From an uncultured Actinomyces sp. (GTDB lineage Bacteria; Actinomycetota; Actinomycetes; Actinomycetales; Actinomycetaceae), in NCBI GenBank assembly GCA_900545825.1, contig URAS01000011.1:37940-101939 (forward strand): 64,000 nt of DNA, given 5' to 3'. Shown in pieces: positions 37,030 through 47,031 of the stretch (its first letter is position 1; each line of letters opens with the position of its first letter). The translations under genes and the position numbers were made by a program. The notes beneath the pieces were generated by a model that worked only from the letters and a program-made list of their open reading frames with translations, was not told the DNA's origin and searched no databases.

Positions 37030-37473
37030 ATGTGATGCCTCCTAGGCAGGTAGCGGCTGGCAGCGCCTGGCGGCGCCGCCCATGCCCTTCTATTGTTCCT
37101 GATTTTTGACGATTTCGCATAGGCGAAAGTCCCCGGTTTTCCGTCGTAGCCTGTGAGCCATCTGACACAGGCCGCAGGGCGGGGACTTTAGTCGGCCACG
37201 AGGCTCGATTTTCCGCGAAACTCCGGGAATTGCACCACTTCCCAGACGGCCGCGAGGGCGCTGCACTAAGGCTCAAAACCGAGGATTCACTGGGGCGTCG
37301 CTGAGGGTTGCCTGGGATCCGAATGAGGAATCGCCGGGATGTAGCCACGAGGGCGCTGGGTGGCTCTCGGCGCGGGTTCGCGGAGGCCTTCTGCGGAGTG
37401 CGCACCGCACGGTTTCGAGGGCGCCGCGCGGGCTGGATCGGAGCGCCTGAGCGCGCCGCGCGGCTCGGCGCCC
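37030..37473. other. Gene-free gap between pckG and an acyl-CoA ligase
   Basis: About 440 bp with no supported gene. The first 100 bp are AT-richer and hold the pckG promoter. The rest contains three copies of CGAGGGCGC (about 37252, 37350, 37419) and one reverse copy near 37470. Confidence 0.6.
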
Positions 37474-39282
37474 TCAGGCGCGCTGGTCGGGTTCGTCGTC
37501 CTTGCTGGGGCGGATATCGAAGCCGAGGGTGCCGCCGTAGAGGGCCTCGATGTCGGTGGCGAAGCGGCGGAGAATCTCGTTGCGTTTGATCTTGAGCGAC
37601 GGGGTGAGCAGGCCGTTCGCCTCGGTGAAGCTCTCGGTGAGGATGTGGAAGCGGCGCACGGACTCGGCGCGCGAGACGCGGCGGTTGGCTTCGGCGAACG
37701 CCTCGGCGACCTGCTGGCGTACCTCGGCGGCCGCGGCGTCGACGCCGCTGTTGAGGGTGACGAGGGCGCTGACGAACTTGCGCCCCTCGCCCAGGACCAT
37801 GACCTGCGAGATCAGCGGGTGTTGGCGGACGGCCTCCTCCACCGGGCCGGGGTGGACGTTCTTGCCGCCGGCGGTGACGATGATGTCTTTCTTGCGGCCG
37901 GTGATCGACACGAACCCGTCGGCGTCGAACGTCCCGAGGTCGCCCGAGCGGAACCAGCCGTCCTCGGTGAACGCGTCGGCGTTGGCGTCCTCGTCGTGGA
38001 GGTAGCCGGAGAAGACGCCGATCCCCTTGAGTTCGAGTTCGCCGTCGGCGCTGCGACGCACCGCACAACCGGGTAGCGGGCGCCCCGCGGTGCCGGCGCG
38101 GGCCGCGGTGAAGGTGTTGCAGAAGAAACCGCCGGTCGACTCGGTGAGGCCGTAGCCGTTGCACACGCGCACGCCCATGCCGGTGAAGAAGTCGTCGAGC
38201 TGCGGATCCAGGGGAGCGCCGCCAGAGACGACGCAGCGCAGCTGACCGCCCAGGCCGTCGATGATCTTGCCCAGGACCAGGCGTTTCGCCAGGCGGTAGG
38301 GGATCTGGATGCGGGCCGGCGCGCGCTTGTCGGCGCGGACGTACGGGGCGCGGCGGCGCGAGACCCGCTGCGCCCACGCGAACACCTTCCGCTGGAACGG
38401 GGTCTTGGCCTGTGCGCGGGCGGATTCCTCGATCTTCTCGAGGACGCGCGGCACCGCGCCGATCGTCGTCGGGCGGAACTGCGCGAAATTGTCAACGAGG
38501 CTGCCGGCGGCGCGGTCGACGTGGGCCTCGACGCCGTAGCCGGCCAGCGGCATGTAGGCGGCCGTGCGCGCGAACACGTGCGCCATCGGCAGGAACAGCA
38601 TGCAGCGGATCTCGGCGTCGCGGATCGCCTGGGGGAAGAACTCCTCTTCCTGGAGGAGCATGCCCGCGAGGTTGTAGTGGGTGAGGGCGACCGCGCGCGG
38701 CTCGCCGGTGGTACCCGACGAGTAGACCTCGGTGGCGACCTCGTCGCCGCGGCGGCGCGCCAGACGCTCGAGGACGGGCGCGAAGTCGAGCGGCGTCTCG
38801 GTCGACAGGTACGGGGCGAGGCCGGCCATGTGCGAGAACGTGCGGACCTCGACGCCGGCATCCGTCAGCAGGTGAGCATGCTCGTCGTCGGCGAAACCGC
38901 GGGTGACCTGGGACTTATTGACGATCGCGGCGATCTGGGCGGGCGAGGACGTGTCGTAGATCGGGACCGAGACGGCGCCGATCGCCTGGAGGGCGAGGTC
39001 GAGGAGGTTCCAGTCCAGGCCCGAGCGGCCGAGGATCGCCACCCGGTCACCCTCGGCAATGCCCCAGCGGATCGCCTCGGCGCCGAACGTCAGGAGGAGG
39101 TCGCCGAAACGGCCCGCCGACAGGGTGCGCCAGCGGCCGAACGTCGGCGAGTAGAACTCGACGATCGGTTCCGCGGGGCGGGTGCGCGCCCGCTCGAGGA
39201 TAAGGCCGGGCACCGTCGCTCGATCGGGGACATCGACGACCGGGTCGACCGACACGCTATTTGCCGTTACATGAACGCCCAT
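37474..39282 (-). CDS. Long-chain acyl-CoA ligase (FadD15-like), copy 1
   Basis: AMP-forming ligase that activates fatty acids. The roughly 602-residue protein (MGVHVTANSVSV) has the adenylation motifs YSSGTTGEPRAVALTH near residue 185, a GYGLTESTGG motif near 345, WFRSGDLGTFD near 430 and ITGRKKDIIVTAGGKNV near 445. The ATG at 39282 is chosen because the longer frame adds a low-quality Arg/Ala stretch. An AGGTGG site precedes it. A paralogue lies directly upstream, separated by repeat B4. Confidence 0.92.
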   Translation of the reverse strand: MGVHVTANSVSVDPVVDVPDRATVPGLILERARTRPAEPIVEFYSPTFGRWRTLSAGRFGDLLLTFGAEAIRWGIAEGDRVAILGRSGLDWNLLDLALQAIGAVSVPIYDTSSPAQIAAIVNKSQVTRGFADDEHAHLLTDAGVEVRTFSHMAGLAPYLSTETPLDFAPVLERLARRRGDEVATEVYSSGTTGEPRAVALTHYNLAGMLLQEEEFFPQAIRDAEIRCMLFLPMAHVFARTAAYMPLAGYGVEAHVDRAAGSLVDNFAQFRPTTIGAVPRVLEKIEESARAQAKTPFQRKVFAWAQRVSRRRAPYVRADKRAPARIQIPYRLAKRLVLGKIIDGLGGQLRCVVSGGAPLDPQLDDFFTGMGVRVCNGYGLTESTGGFFCNTFTAARAGTAGRPLPGCAVRRSADGELELKGIGVFSGYLHDEDANADAFTEDGWFRSGDLGTFDADGFVSITGRKKDIIVTAGGKNVHPGPVEEAVRQHPLISQVMVLGEGRKFVSALVTLNSGVDAAAAEVRQQVAEAFAEANRRVSRAESVRRFHILTESFTEANGLLTPSLKIKRNEILRRFATDIEALYGGTLGFDIRPSKDDEPDQRA

Positions 39283-39512
39283 GACGCCACCTGCACTTTC
39301 CCGTCGCTTCGCTGTTGCGTCTGCCTGCACCTTCGCGGACAACCAACGCACGCGTGCGGCGGCTCGCCTGTGCATGACGCCGACACCCTTGGTTACCGTC
39401 CCGTAGGTTACGATACCGTCGGTTACTCTACCGCGTCCACGGCCGCGAACCTATTTCCCGCGTTTTCCGCGCGAGGACGCCCTCCCGGAGCGCGCGCCCC
39501 GCACCCCGCCCG

Positions 39513-39601
39513 GATGAACGTGATCAAAAAGGTCACGTTCACCGGTTTGGGGGCATGAGCGTGATCAAAGCGGACGAAAAGGTCACGTTCACGGGGGTGG
39601 G
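39513..39601. repeat. Family B inverted repeat, copy B4 (two hairpins)
   Basis: TGAACGTGATC/GGTCACGTTCA around AAAAA, then TGAGCGTGATC/GGTCACGTTCA around AAAGCGGACGAAAA, then CGGGGGTGGG. It lies between the two acyl-CoA ligase genes, ending 4 bp before the stop codon of copy 2. Confidence 0.9.
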
Positions 39602-39605
39602 CGCG

Positions 39606-41462
39606 CTAGGCCGGGACGTCGGTCGTCGGGTTGGGCGATGCGCCCTCGCCGTAGAGGGCGGCGATCTCGGCGGCGAAGTGCTTGGCAACCTGCGCCCTCC
39701 GGACCTTGAGGGACGGCGTGAGCAGGCCGTTCGCCTCGGTGAAGTCGACGGGGAGGATCGTGAACTTGCGGACCGACTCGGCGCGCGAGACCGCGGTGTT
39801 CGCCCGCGCGATCGCCGCCGCGCACGCCTCGTGAATCCGCGGGTTCCGCGACGCCGTCACGGGATCCATGCGGCCGAGCTTGTGGGCGTCGAGCCAGGCC
39901 GGCAGCGCGTCGACGTCGAGGGTGAGGAGCGCGCCGATGAACGGCCTCCCCTCCCCCACGGCGACGACCTGCGACACCAGCGGATACGTGCGGATGCGGT
40001 CCTCGATGATGGCCGGCTGGACGTTCTTGCCGCCGGCGGTGACGATGAGCTCCTTCTTGCGGCCCGAGATCGTCACGAAGCCGTCGGCGTCGATCGTCGC
40101 GAGGTCGCCGGAGCGGAACCACCCGTCGGGCGTCGTCGCCTCCGCCGTGGCCTGGGGATTCGCGTGGTAGCCGCGGAAGACGCCGGGGCCAGAAATCTGC
40201 AGCTCGCCGTCCTCGGCGACGCGCACCTTGACCTCCGGGCACGGCCGCCCGACCGTGCCGATCCGCCGCGCGGTGGGCGTGTTGAGGAGGACGGGGCCGG
40301 TCGTCTCGGTCAGGCCGTACCCCTGGTGGATGTGGACGCCCATGCCGGTGAAGAACCGCTCGATGTGGGGGTTGAGCGCCGCTCCCCCGCTGATGACGTA
40401 GCGGAGGTTACCGCCCAGGCGCGCCTCGAGCTTGGTGAAGACGAGCGCCCTCGCCAGGCGGTACGCGGCGCGTTCGCGCAGGGTTTCCTCGCGGTCGTCC
40501 TGCAGCCGGCGCGCCCTCGCGATGGCGACGCGTTCGCACCACGCGAAGATCAGCCGCTTGATGGGCGACGAGGCCGCCTGGCCGCGCGCGGCGGCGTGGA
40601 CTTTCTCGAGGACGCGTGGGACCGCGCCGATCGTCGTCGGCCGGAACGCCGCCATGTCAGCGACCAGGTGCCGCGCATCGGGCACGTGCCCGCAGCGGCC
40701 CTCGCCGACCAGCGTCAAATAGCAGGCCAGCCGGGCGTAGATATGGGCCAGCGGCAGGAACAGGAGGATCCGCATCTGCGGGTCGCGGAGGATTTCGGCG
40801 ACGAACGGCAGCGTGTTGAGGGCGGTCTTCGCCAGGTTGCCGTGCGTCAGCTCGACGCCGCGCGGGTGGCCGGTCGTGCCCGAGGTGTAGACGATCGTCG
40901 CGAGGTCTTCGGCGCCCAGCGACGCGATCCGCGCGTCGACGTCGACGTCGCTGGTCAGGCCGGCGGCCGCCAGCTGGTCGACGTCGCCCTCGTCGATGAC
41001 CCACGTGGCGGCCAGGGCGTCGGGACCGCCCGCGGCCTGGGCGACGAGGGCGGCCTGGCCGCGATCCTTCGTCACCGCCCAGCGGCAGCCGGCGTCGGAA
41101 AGAATGTGGGCGATCTGGTCGAGCGAACTCGATTCGTAAATGGGGACAACGACCGCGCCAATAGCCTGAATAGCCAGGTCAACAATGGTCCACTCGTAAC
41201 ATGTCGACGCCATGATGGCGACGGTGTCGCCCTCCTGCACGCCACCGGCGACGAGGCCGGCGCCGACCGTGCGGATCTGGTCCATGAACTCGCTGCACGA
41301 CACCTCGAGCCACCGCGACCCCAGCGAATTGCTGCGTTCCGCGATCGTGTCGTGGGGCGCCCTCAGGGCGCGCATGGCGACCAGACCAGGCATCGAGACG
41401 TTCGGGGGGACCTGGAGTTTTTCGTCATTCGCGACGTAATCGTGGTCGACAACAATTGCCAT
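39606..41462 (-). CDS. Long-chain acyl-CoA ligase (FadD15-like), copy 2
   Basis: The 618-residue paralogue of the gene at 37474 has YTSGTTGHPRGVELTH, GYGLTETTGPV, WFRSGDLATID and ISGRKKELIVTAGGKNV, so all adenylation motifs are intact. The order is copy 2 then copy 1 on the minus strand with a gap of about 320 bp that contains repeat B4, so they need not share a transcript. The product could feed phospholipid synthesis or lipid uptake; substrate chain length cannot be read from sequence. Confidence 0.93.
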   Translation of the reverse strand: MAIVVDHDYVANDEKLQVPPNVSMPGLVAMRALRAPHDTIAERSNSLGSRWLEVSCSEFMDQIRTVGAGLVAGGVQEGDTVAIMASTCYEWTIVDLAIQAIGAVVVPIYESSSLDQIAHILSDAGCRWAVTKDRGQAALVAQAAGGPDALAATWVIDEGDVDQLAAAGLTSDVDVDARIASLGAEDLATIVYTSGTTGHPRGVELTHGNLAKTALNTLPFVAEILRDPQMRILLFLPLAHIYARLACYLTLVGEGRCGHVPDARHLVADMAAFRPTTIGAVPRVLEKVHAAARGQAASSPIKRLIFAWCERVAIARARRLQDDREETLRERAAYRLARALVFTKLEARLGGNLRYVISGGAALNPHIERFFTGMGVHIHQGYGLTETTGPVLLNTPTARRIGTVGRPCPEVKVRVAEDGELQISGPGVFRGYHANPQATAEATTPDGWFRSGDLATIDADGFVTISGRKKELIVTAGGKNVQPAIIEDRIRTYPLVSQVVAVGEGRPFIGALLTLDVDALPAWLDAHKLGRMDPVTASRNPRIHEACAAAIARANTAVSRAESVRKFTILPVDFTEANGLLTPSLKVRRAQVAKHFAAEIAALYGEGASPNPTTDVPA

Positions 41463-41631
41463 GGAAGTTCCTCACGCTAGGCCGACTCGTCAGGGACAGC
41501 TTGAGGGAGGGATATTTCATGAACGAATACTGAGATGTATCTGCGCCCTCGTTTTCGCGCTTCACGGTGGCTTCCGTGCGGGATAACCAGCGCTTTTATG
41601 CTCCAGACACGTCACCGGCGGAGCTTGCGCT

Positions 41632-42426
41632 TTAGTGATGAATAAGTGAGACGCCCGTCTGGATCAGGGTGGCGAGGGCGACGGCCAGCAGCAACACGGC
41701 GAAGGCGCCGGTCAGCGTCGATTCCTTGAGTTTGCGCGACGCCGGCGCGCCGATAAGGCCGCCCGCCATCGACGCGAGGGCGAACGAGAGGACGACCGGC
41801 CAGTCGACGTGGACGCCCGTGCCCAGGCGTGACGCCAGGCCGGTCGCCGACGCGATGATCATGACCAGCAGCGACGTGCCGACGGCCTCGCGCATGGGGA
41901 TCGCGAGGACGAGGACCAGCATGGGGACGACCGCGAAGCCGCCGCCGACGCCGAAGAATCCCGTGAGGAACCCCGTGACCGTCGCGGCACCCAGCAGGGC
42001 GAGCAGGCGGTATTTCCCGAAGTCCCGCGGCTTCTGGGCGGCCCTCCCTTTGAGTTGGGCCTCGGCCTTCCGCCACATGAGGACGCCGACCGCGACGAGC
42101 AGCGCCCCGAAACACAGCATGAGGACGCTCGAGGGGACGAGGACGGACAGCCGTGATCCGGCGACCGCGCCGATGATCGACATCGCGGCGAAAATGAGGC
42201 CGTCGCGCCAGCGCACCCGTCCCGCCCTCGCGTGGGGAATGATCGAGACGATCGCCGTCAAACCGACGATGACCAGCGATCCTGCCGCCGCGTCGTGGGG
42301 TTCCTGGCCCAGCAGGTAGACGAGGATCGGCACCGACAGGATGCCGCCGCCGGCGCCGAGCGCCCCGACGATGCACCCGACCGCCAGACCGACGACGACG
42401 GCGAAGATGACCGTGCCTGCACTCAT
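41632..42426 (-). CDS. TauE/SafE-family sulfite/sulfate exporter-like permease
   Basis: The 264-residue protein has about eight transmembrane helices with the duplicated family motif GALGAGGGILSVPILV (residues 21-36) and GFFGVGGGFAVVPMLV in the second half. The ATG at 42426 overlaps the stop of the sulfatase maturase by 4 bp (ATGA), so the two are translationally coupled. In this context it may export sulfite or sulfate released by the adjacent sulfatase system, or import an organosulfonate; direction is inferred. Confidence 0.9.
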   Translation of the reverse strand: MSAGTVIFAVVVGLAVGCIVGALGAGGGILSVPILVYLLGQEPHDAAAGSLVIVGLTAIVSIIPHARAGRVRWRDGLIFAAMSIIGAVAGSRLSVLVPSSVLMLCFGALLVAVGVLMWRKAEAQLKGRAAQKPRDFGKYRLLALLGAATVTGFLTGFFGVGGGFAVVPMLVLVLAIPMREAVGTSLLVMIIASATGLASRLGTGVHVDWPVVLSFALASMAGGLIGAPASRKLKESTLTGAFAVLLLAVALATLIQTGVSLIHH

Positions 42427-43736
42427 CGTTCCCCTCCTATCTGCGGTAATCCAAGCGCGCGGCGCGCCTCGGGGTCGCATACCTCGGCCGGGGCGCGACC
42501 CGCCGCCAACAGGCGCGCCATTGCCTGCAGCGTCGGCAACGCGTGCCGGTAAAAGGCCGCGTAACCCGGACACAGGTAATTGTGCCCCTCCTCGCCGTCA
42601 CTCGAGCGGACAAACCGATCCTTCGGGCAACCGCCGTTGCAGACGAAACGGTAGGGGCAGCGCCGGCACTCGCGCGTCAGCTGCAGCCGCTTTTTCCTCG
42701 CAAACTCGCGCATTCGGGGCGTCGCCGCGAGGTCGGCGAAGCTCGCGTCGGCGATCGTGCCGAGCAGCCAGTCAGGCTCGACCCAGTGGTCGCAGGCGTA
42801 GACGTCGCCGGTGAACTCGAGGGCGAGGTTGTTACCGCATTCGGGGGCGTGGACACACACGGTCGCCCTCCCAAAGAGGGCGGACAGGCCCTGGTCGAAG
42901 TCCTGAACGAACACGCGGCCGACGTCGCCCGCGCGGACCCACTCGTCGAAAACCTCCGCGAGGAAACGGCCATACGCCGCCGGATCGCACGAGCGTGACG
43001 TCACCGACGTGCCGGCCTGGCGGTAGAGGACGCGCGTACGCCCCGCGCCCTCGGCGCGCCAGCCGCGTTCGGCCGCGGCTGCCTGACCTGGGGTGACGCG
43101 CTCGACGATGGGGATGAACTGGATGAAGTCGGCGCCGAGGTCGTCGCGGAAGTACCGGTAAACCTCCAGCGGGTGACCCTGGTTCGCGGCGTGGACGGTG
43201 CAGAGGACGTTGCAGCGCACCCCGGCTGCCTGGAGCCGCCGATACCCGCGGACGACGAGGTCGTGCGTGCCGCGGCCGGCCCGGTTCCAGCGGTAGGCGT
43301 CGTGATACTCGGCGGGCCCGTCGATCGAGATGCCGACGAGAAAGTCCTGGTCGGCGAGGAATCGCGCCCACTCGTCGGTGATCAGCGTCCCGTTCGTCTG
43401 GATCGCGTGGGTGACCCGCTGGGTGGGGCGGCGATACTGCTCGGCCAGCTGGACGGCGCGGCGGAAGAACGGCAGGCCACGCAGGGTGGGTTCGCCGCCC
43501 TGCCACAGCATCGTCACCTCGCCGTCGCCCGACGCCGCGAGGAACTCGGCGACGTACCGTTCGAGGACGTCCTCGGGCATCTGTTGGCGCGGCACGTCGT
43601 AAAGCAATTCTTTCGACAAGAAAAAGCAGTATTGGCAGTCGAGGTTGCACGCCGCGCCCGTCGGTTTCGCGACGACCTGCAGCGGCAAGCGCGGGCGCGA
43701 CAGGGGCGCGCCGGCCAGGTCGGTCGTTCGCGTCAT
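42423..43736 (-). CDS. Anaerobic sulfatase-maturating enzyme (radical SAM)
   Basis: Oxidises the active-site Cys or Ser of sulfatases to formylglycine without oxygen. The 437-residue protein has the radical-SAM motif C30-NLD-C34-QY-C37, WQGGEPTL near 90, and a SPASM-type C-terminal cluster region (CGNNLALEFTGDVYACDH, CRRCPYRFVCNGGCPKDR) with the expected Cys set. The ATG at 43736 (MTRTTDLAG) follows GGGGAGTGGCG. It is divergent from a Cys-type sulfatase, its likely client. Confidence 0.94.
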   Translation of the reverse strand: MTRTTDLAGAPLSRPRLPLQVVAKPTGAACNLDCQYCFFLSKELLYDVPRQQMPEDVLERYVAEFLAASGDGEVTMLWQGGEPTLRGLPFFRRAVQLAEQYRRPTQRVTHAIQTNGTLITDEWARFLADQDFLVGISIDGPAEYHDAYRWNRAGRGTHDLVVRGYRRLQAAGVRCNVLCTVHAANQGHPLEVYRYFRDDLGADFIQFIPIVERVTPGQAAAAERGWRAEGAGRTRVLYRQAGTSVTSRSCDPAAYGRFLAEVFDEWVRAGDVGRVFVQDFDQGLSALFGRATVCVHAPECGNNLALEFTGDVYACDHWVEPDWLLGTIADASFADLAATPRMREFARKKRLQLTRECRRCPYRFVCNGGCPKDRFVRSSDGEEGHNYLCPGYAAFYRHALPTLQAMARLLAAGRAPAEVCDPEARRALGLPQIGGER

Positions 43737-43949
43737 CGCCACTCCCCTCGCATCGAGCCGCACCGCGGCCATCATACGCAGCGGCCGGGCGGGTGCCGGC
43801 GATGCCGCGGACAACGCCGAAATCGGCAGTAGTGCGGAGGCGATCGACGCGCGCAATATCGCCAGGCGCAAAGCACGAAAAAACCGGGGCGCACTATCGC
43901 CGGATGCGAAAATGCGGTGATAGCCTGATTATCGGCGAAAGGATAGGCG

Positions 43950-45386
43950 ATGGATAACTCGACGGCCAGGATGAATTTCCTCGTTATTCTCACCGACGAC
44001 CAGGGCCCGTGGGCCACCAGCGAATACACGCCGGAACTGGTGACGCCGACGCTCGACGCGTTGAGTCAACAGGCGACGACATTCGATAATTTTTATTGCG
44101 CGTCGCCGGTGTGTTCGCCCGCGCGCGCCTCGCTGCTGACCGGCCGGATGCCCTCGGCCCACGGCGTCCACGACTGGCTGCAGGGCGAGCGCCACCCGGC
44201 GGCCCGCGAGGACGTCTATCTGGGCGGCCTCGAGAACCTGCCCGAGACGCTGCACCACGCCGGGTACACGTGCGGGATGAGCGGGAAATGGCACGTGGGG
44301 ACGTCGCGGTTTCCCGCGCCCGGCTTCGACTTTTGGTACGCCCACCGCCTGGGCGGCGGCCCCTACTACGGCGCGCCGGTGTGGGACGCCGACGGCAACA
44401 AGACCGAAGAGCCGCGCTACTTTACCAACGCCGTCGCCGACGAGGCATGCGGCTTCCTCGACGCGCTGCCGCCCGAGGGCGAGGGCGCCGCGCCGTTTTA
44501 TTTGCAGGTGAATTTCACGGCGCCGCACGACCCGTGGATCAACAATCATCCGCCAGAGCTGTACGACCTCTATGCCGACTGTGATTTCCCGTCGATTCCG
44601 CGGGAAGATCCCCATCCGTGGGTGGCACCGCGGAAACGCGATTTTGCCGACGCTTTCGCCGACCCGACGCCGTATCTTCAGGGATATATGGCGGCAATTA
44701 GCGGCGTCGACCGCGCGGTCAAGCAGCTACTTGAGCATCTTGACCGGACGGGGCGGCGCGATAATACGGCGATTGTCTATATGGCGGACAACGGGTTTTC
44801 GTGCGGCCATCACGGAATCTGGGGAAAAGGCAACGGGACGTACCCAATGAACTTTTGGGAAAACTCGGTGCGCGTGCCGTTTATCGTCGCCCTCCCCGGG
44901 CAGACGGAGGCGCGGCGCGTCGCCGACCACGTGTCGGCGACCAGCTTCTTTGCGACGATCTGCGAGCTCGCCGGCATCACCCCGCCCGAGGATCCGCTGC
45001 GCGCCGGCGCCTCGATCACGGGCCTGGTCGACGGCACGCGGCCGGGCGACGGGACGGACTCGGTCGTCGTCTACGACGAGTACGGCGGCGGGCGGATGAT
45101 CCGCGTGGCCGAGTGGAAATTCGTCGACCGCTACGACGGGCCGCGCGAGCTCTACAACCTGGAAAACGACCCGGACGAGCGCGAGAATCTGGCGGGATCC
45201 GGGGACTACGCCGCCCTCGAGCAGGAGATGGCGGACCGCCTGCACGAGTGGTTCGCCGCGCACGAGACCGCCCTCGACTCGGCGTGGGACCGCGACGTCC
45301 GCGGCTTCGGGCAGATCCAGCCGCCGCGCAAGGGCCTGCCAGACGACCAGACGTACGTCCGTTCCGACCGCCCCACCGGGCCGTAG
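43950..45386 (+). CDS. Sulfatase, Cys-type
   Basis: The 478-residue alkaline-phosphatase-fold sulfatase has metal site LVILTDDQGPW near residue 12 and the maturation motif C55-SPAR-ASLLTG, with Cys55 the formylglycine site. GKWHVG follows near residue 113, and MADNGFSCGHHGIWGKG is the second metal region. There is no signal peptide, so it acts in the cytoplasm on imported sulfated sugars, or exports by another route. AAAGGATAG precedes the ATG. The maturase runs divergently 213 bp away. Substrate unknown. Confidence 0.93.
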   Translation: MDNSTARMNFLVILTDDQGPWATSEYTPELVTPTLDALSQQATTFDNFYCASPVCSPARASLLTGRMPSAHGVHDWLQGERHPAAREDVYLGGLENLPETLHHAGYTCGMSGKWHVGTSRFPAPGFDFWYAHRLGGGPYYGAPVWDADGNKTEEPRYFTNAVADEACGFLDALPPEGEGAAPFYLQVNFTAPHDPWINNHPPELYDLYADCDFPSIPREDPHPWVAPRKRDFADAFADPTPYLQGYMAAISGVDRAVKQLLEHLDRTGRRDNTAIVYMADNGFSCGHHGIWGKGNGTYPMNFWENSVRVPFIVALPGQTEARRVADHVSATSFFATICELAGITPPEDPLRAGASITGLVDGTRPGDGTDSVVVYDEYGGGRMIRVAEWKFVDRYDGPRELYNLENDPDERENLAGSGDYAALEQEMADRLHEWFAAHETALDSAWDRDVRGFGQIQPPRKGLPDDQTYVRSDRPTGP

Positions 45387-45436
45387 CCTGGCGGCAGCTA
45401 GGCCCACGCCAGATCCACAACGCGGGCGGATACAGC

Positions 45437-45471
45437 GGCGCCCCGACGGGCCGAAACCCCGCCGGGGCGCC
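45437..45471. terminator. Hairpin between convergent sulfatase and purA
   Basis: GGCGCCCCG (45437-45445) and CGGGGCGCC (45463-45471) form a perfect 9-bp stem between the two convergent stop codons (45386 and 45491). No T tract; a bidirectional stop is likely. Confidence 0.7.
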
Positions 45472-45490
45472 GAAATCTGGGCCGCGCCGC

Positions 45491-46786
45491 CTAGGCTTTG
45501 CCCTGCAGCAGCGGGTGGCGGACGATCGTCGCGTCGCGGTCGGCGCCGACGCCGATCACCGAGATGCGGCAGCCCGACAGCTCTTCCAGGCGCTTGATGT
45601 AGTCCTGCGCAGTCTGCGGCAGATCATCGAACGCGCGCGCCGAGCTGATGTCTTCGGTCCATCCGGGCAGGTACTCGTAGATCGGCTTCGCGTGGTGGAA
45701 CGCCGACTGATCGTTCGGCAGCTCGTCGACGCGTTCGCCGTCGACCTCGTAGGCAACGCAGACGGGGATCTGGTCGTAGCCCGTGAGGACGTCCAACTTG
45801 GTGATGACCAGGTCGGTCAGCCCGTTGACCCGGGCCGCGTAGCGCGCGACGACCGCGTCGTACCAGCCGGTGCGGCGAGGACGCCCCGTAGTGACGCCGA
45901 ACTCGCCGCCGGCCTGGCGCAGGGCCTCGCCCTCGTCGCCGAACAGCTCGGTCGGGAAGGGGCCCTCGCCAACGCGCGTCGTGTAGGCCTTGGCGATGCC
46001 GATCACGCGGTCGATCCGCGTGGGGCCGACGCCCGTGCCCGTGCAGGCGCCGCCCGCCGTGCAGTTCGACGACGTGACGAACGGGTAGGTGCCGTGGTCG
46101 ATGTCGAGCATCGTCGCCTGGCCGCCCTCGAAGAGGACGTTTTCGCCGCGGTCGAGCGCGCGGTTGATCGCCAGCGAGCAGTCGAACACCATGGGGCGGA
46201 CGCGGTCGGCGTAGCTGAGCAGCTCGTCGGCGACGGCCTCCGGGTCGACCGGGTCGAGGCCGAAGTCCTTGGTCATGATGTTGTTCTTGCCGACGAGGGC
46301 GCTGCGGACCTTTTGGCGCAGGATCGACTCGTCGAACAGGTCCTGAATGCGCAGGCCGATGCGGTTCATCTTGTCGGCGTAGGTGGGGCCGATGCCGCGG
46401 CCGGTCGTGCCGATCTTGCGGTCGCCGAGGCTGCGTTCGGCCAGGCCATCCATGATTTTGTTGTAGGACGGGATGATGTGGGCGTTGTCGGAGATCCGCA
46501 GGCGCGAGCAGTCGATGCCTGCCTCGGTCAGCTGGCGGATTTCGTCGAACATGACCTCGAGGTCGACGACGACGCCGTTGCCGATCACCGGCGTGACGCG
46601 CGGCGACAGGATGCCCGCGGGGATGAGGTGGAGGCCGTACTTTTCGCCGTTGACGACGACGGTGTGGCCGGCGTTGTTGCCGCCGTTGAACTTGACGACC
46701 CAGTCGACGTCCTGGCCGACGAGGTCCGTCACTTTGCCTTTACCTTCGTCGCCCCACTGGGCGCCGAGAACGATGAGCGCTGGCAT
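45491..46786 (-). CDS. purA: Adenylosuccinate synthetase
   Basis: Joins IMP and aspartate with GTP in purine synthesis. The 431-residue protein has the signature LGAQWGDEGKGKVTDLV near the N-terminus, GNNAGHT, GRGIGPTYADK near 130, and TSSNCTAGGACTGTGVGP near 240. Length is typical. It is monocistronic. GGAAAGGGCAATTC precedes the ATG. Confidence 0.97.
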   Translation of the reverse strand: MPALIVLGAQWGDEGKGKVTDLVGQDVDWVVKFNGGNNAGHTVVVNGEKYGLHLIPAGILSPRVTPVIGNGVVVDLEVMFDEIRQLTEAGIDCSRLRISDNAHIIPSYNKIMDGLAERSLGDRKIGTTGRGIGPTYADKMNRIGLRIQDLFDESILRQKVRSALVGKNNIMTKDFGLDPVDPEAVADELLSYADRVRPMVFDCSLAINRALDRGENVLFEGGQATMLDIDHGTYPFVTSSNCTAGGACTGTGVGPTRIDRVIGIAKAYTTRVGEGPFPTELFGDEGEALRQAGGEFGVTTGRPRRTGWYDAVVARYAARVNGLTDLVITKLDVLTGYDQIPVCVAYEVDGERVDELPNDQSAFHHAKPIYEYLPGWTEDISSARAFDDLPQTAQDYIKRLEELSGCRISVIGVGADRDATIVRHPLLQGKA

Positions 46787-46926
46787 GAATTGCCCTTTCC
46801 GTCGGTGATGTCGGGTCGCGAGGCCGCAGCCGCTCGCCCCGCCTTAGTCTAGCGCCCGGCGTCGTCCGAGTTCGGGCCAGAGTGCCTACTGGACAGGTGG
46901 GGTGCGCGGGGGTCGTGGCCGGGGTC

Positions 46927-46965
46927 GGTGAGCGTGACCTTTTTGATCACGTTCACGGGGGTGGG
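46927..46965. repeat. Family B inverted repeat, copy B5 (one hairpin)
   Basis: GTGAGCGTGACC/GATCACGTTCAC around TTTTT, then GGGGGTGGG. It lies between the divergent purA and hydrolase genes, about 66 bp before the hydrolase start. Confidence 0.85.
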
Positions 46966-47031
46966 CGGGCAGCCGGCGGCCTACGATCGAAGGGGCCACC
47001 CGTCGAGGACGACGCAGCTTGAGGAGGAACG

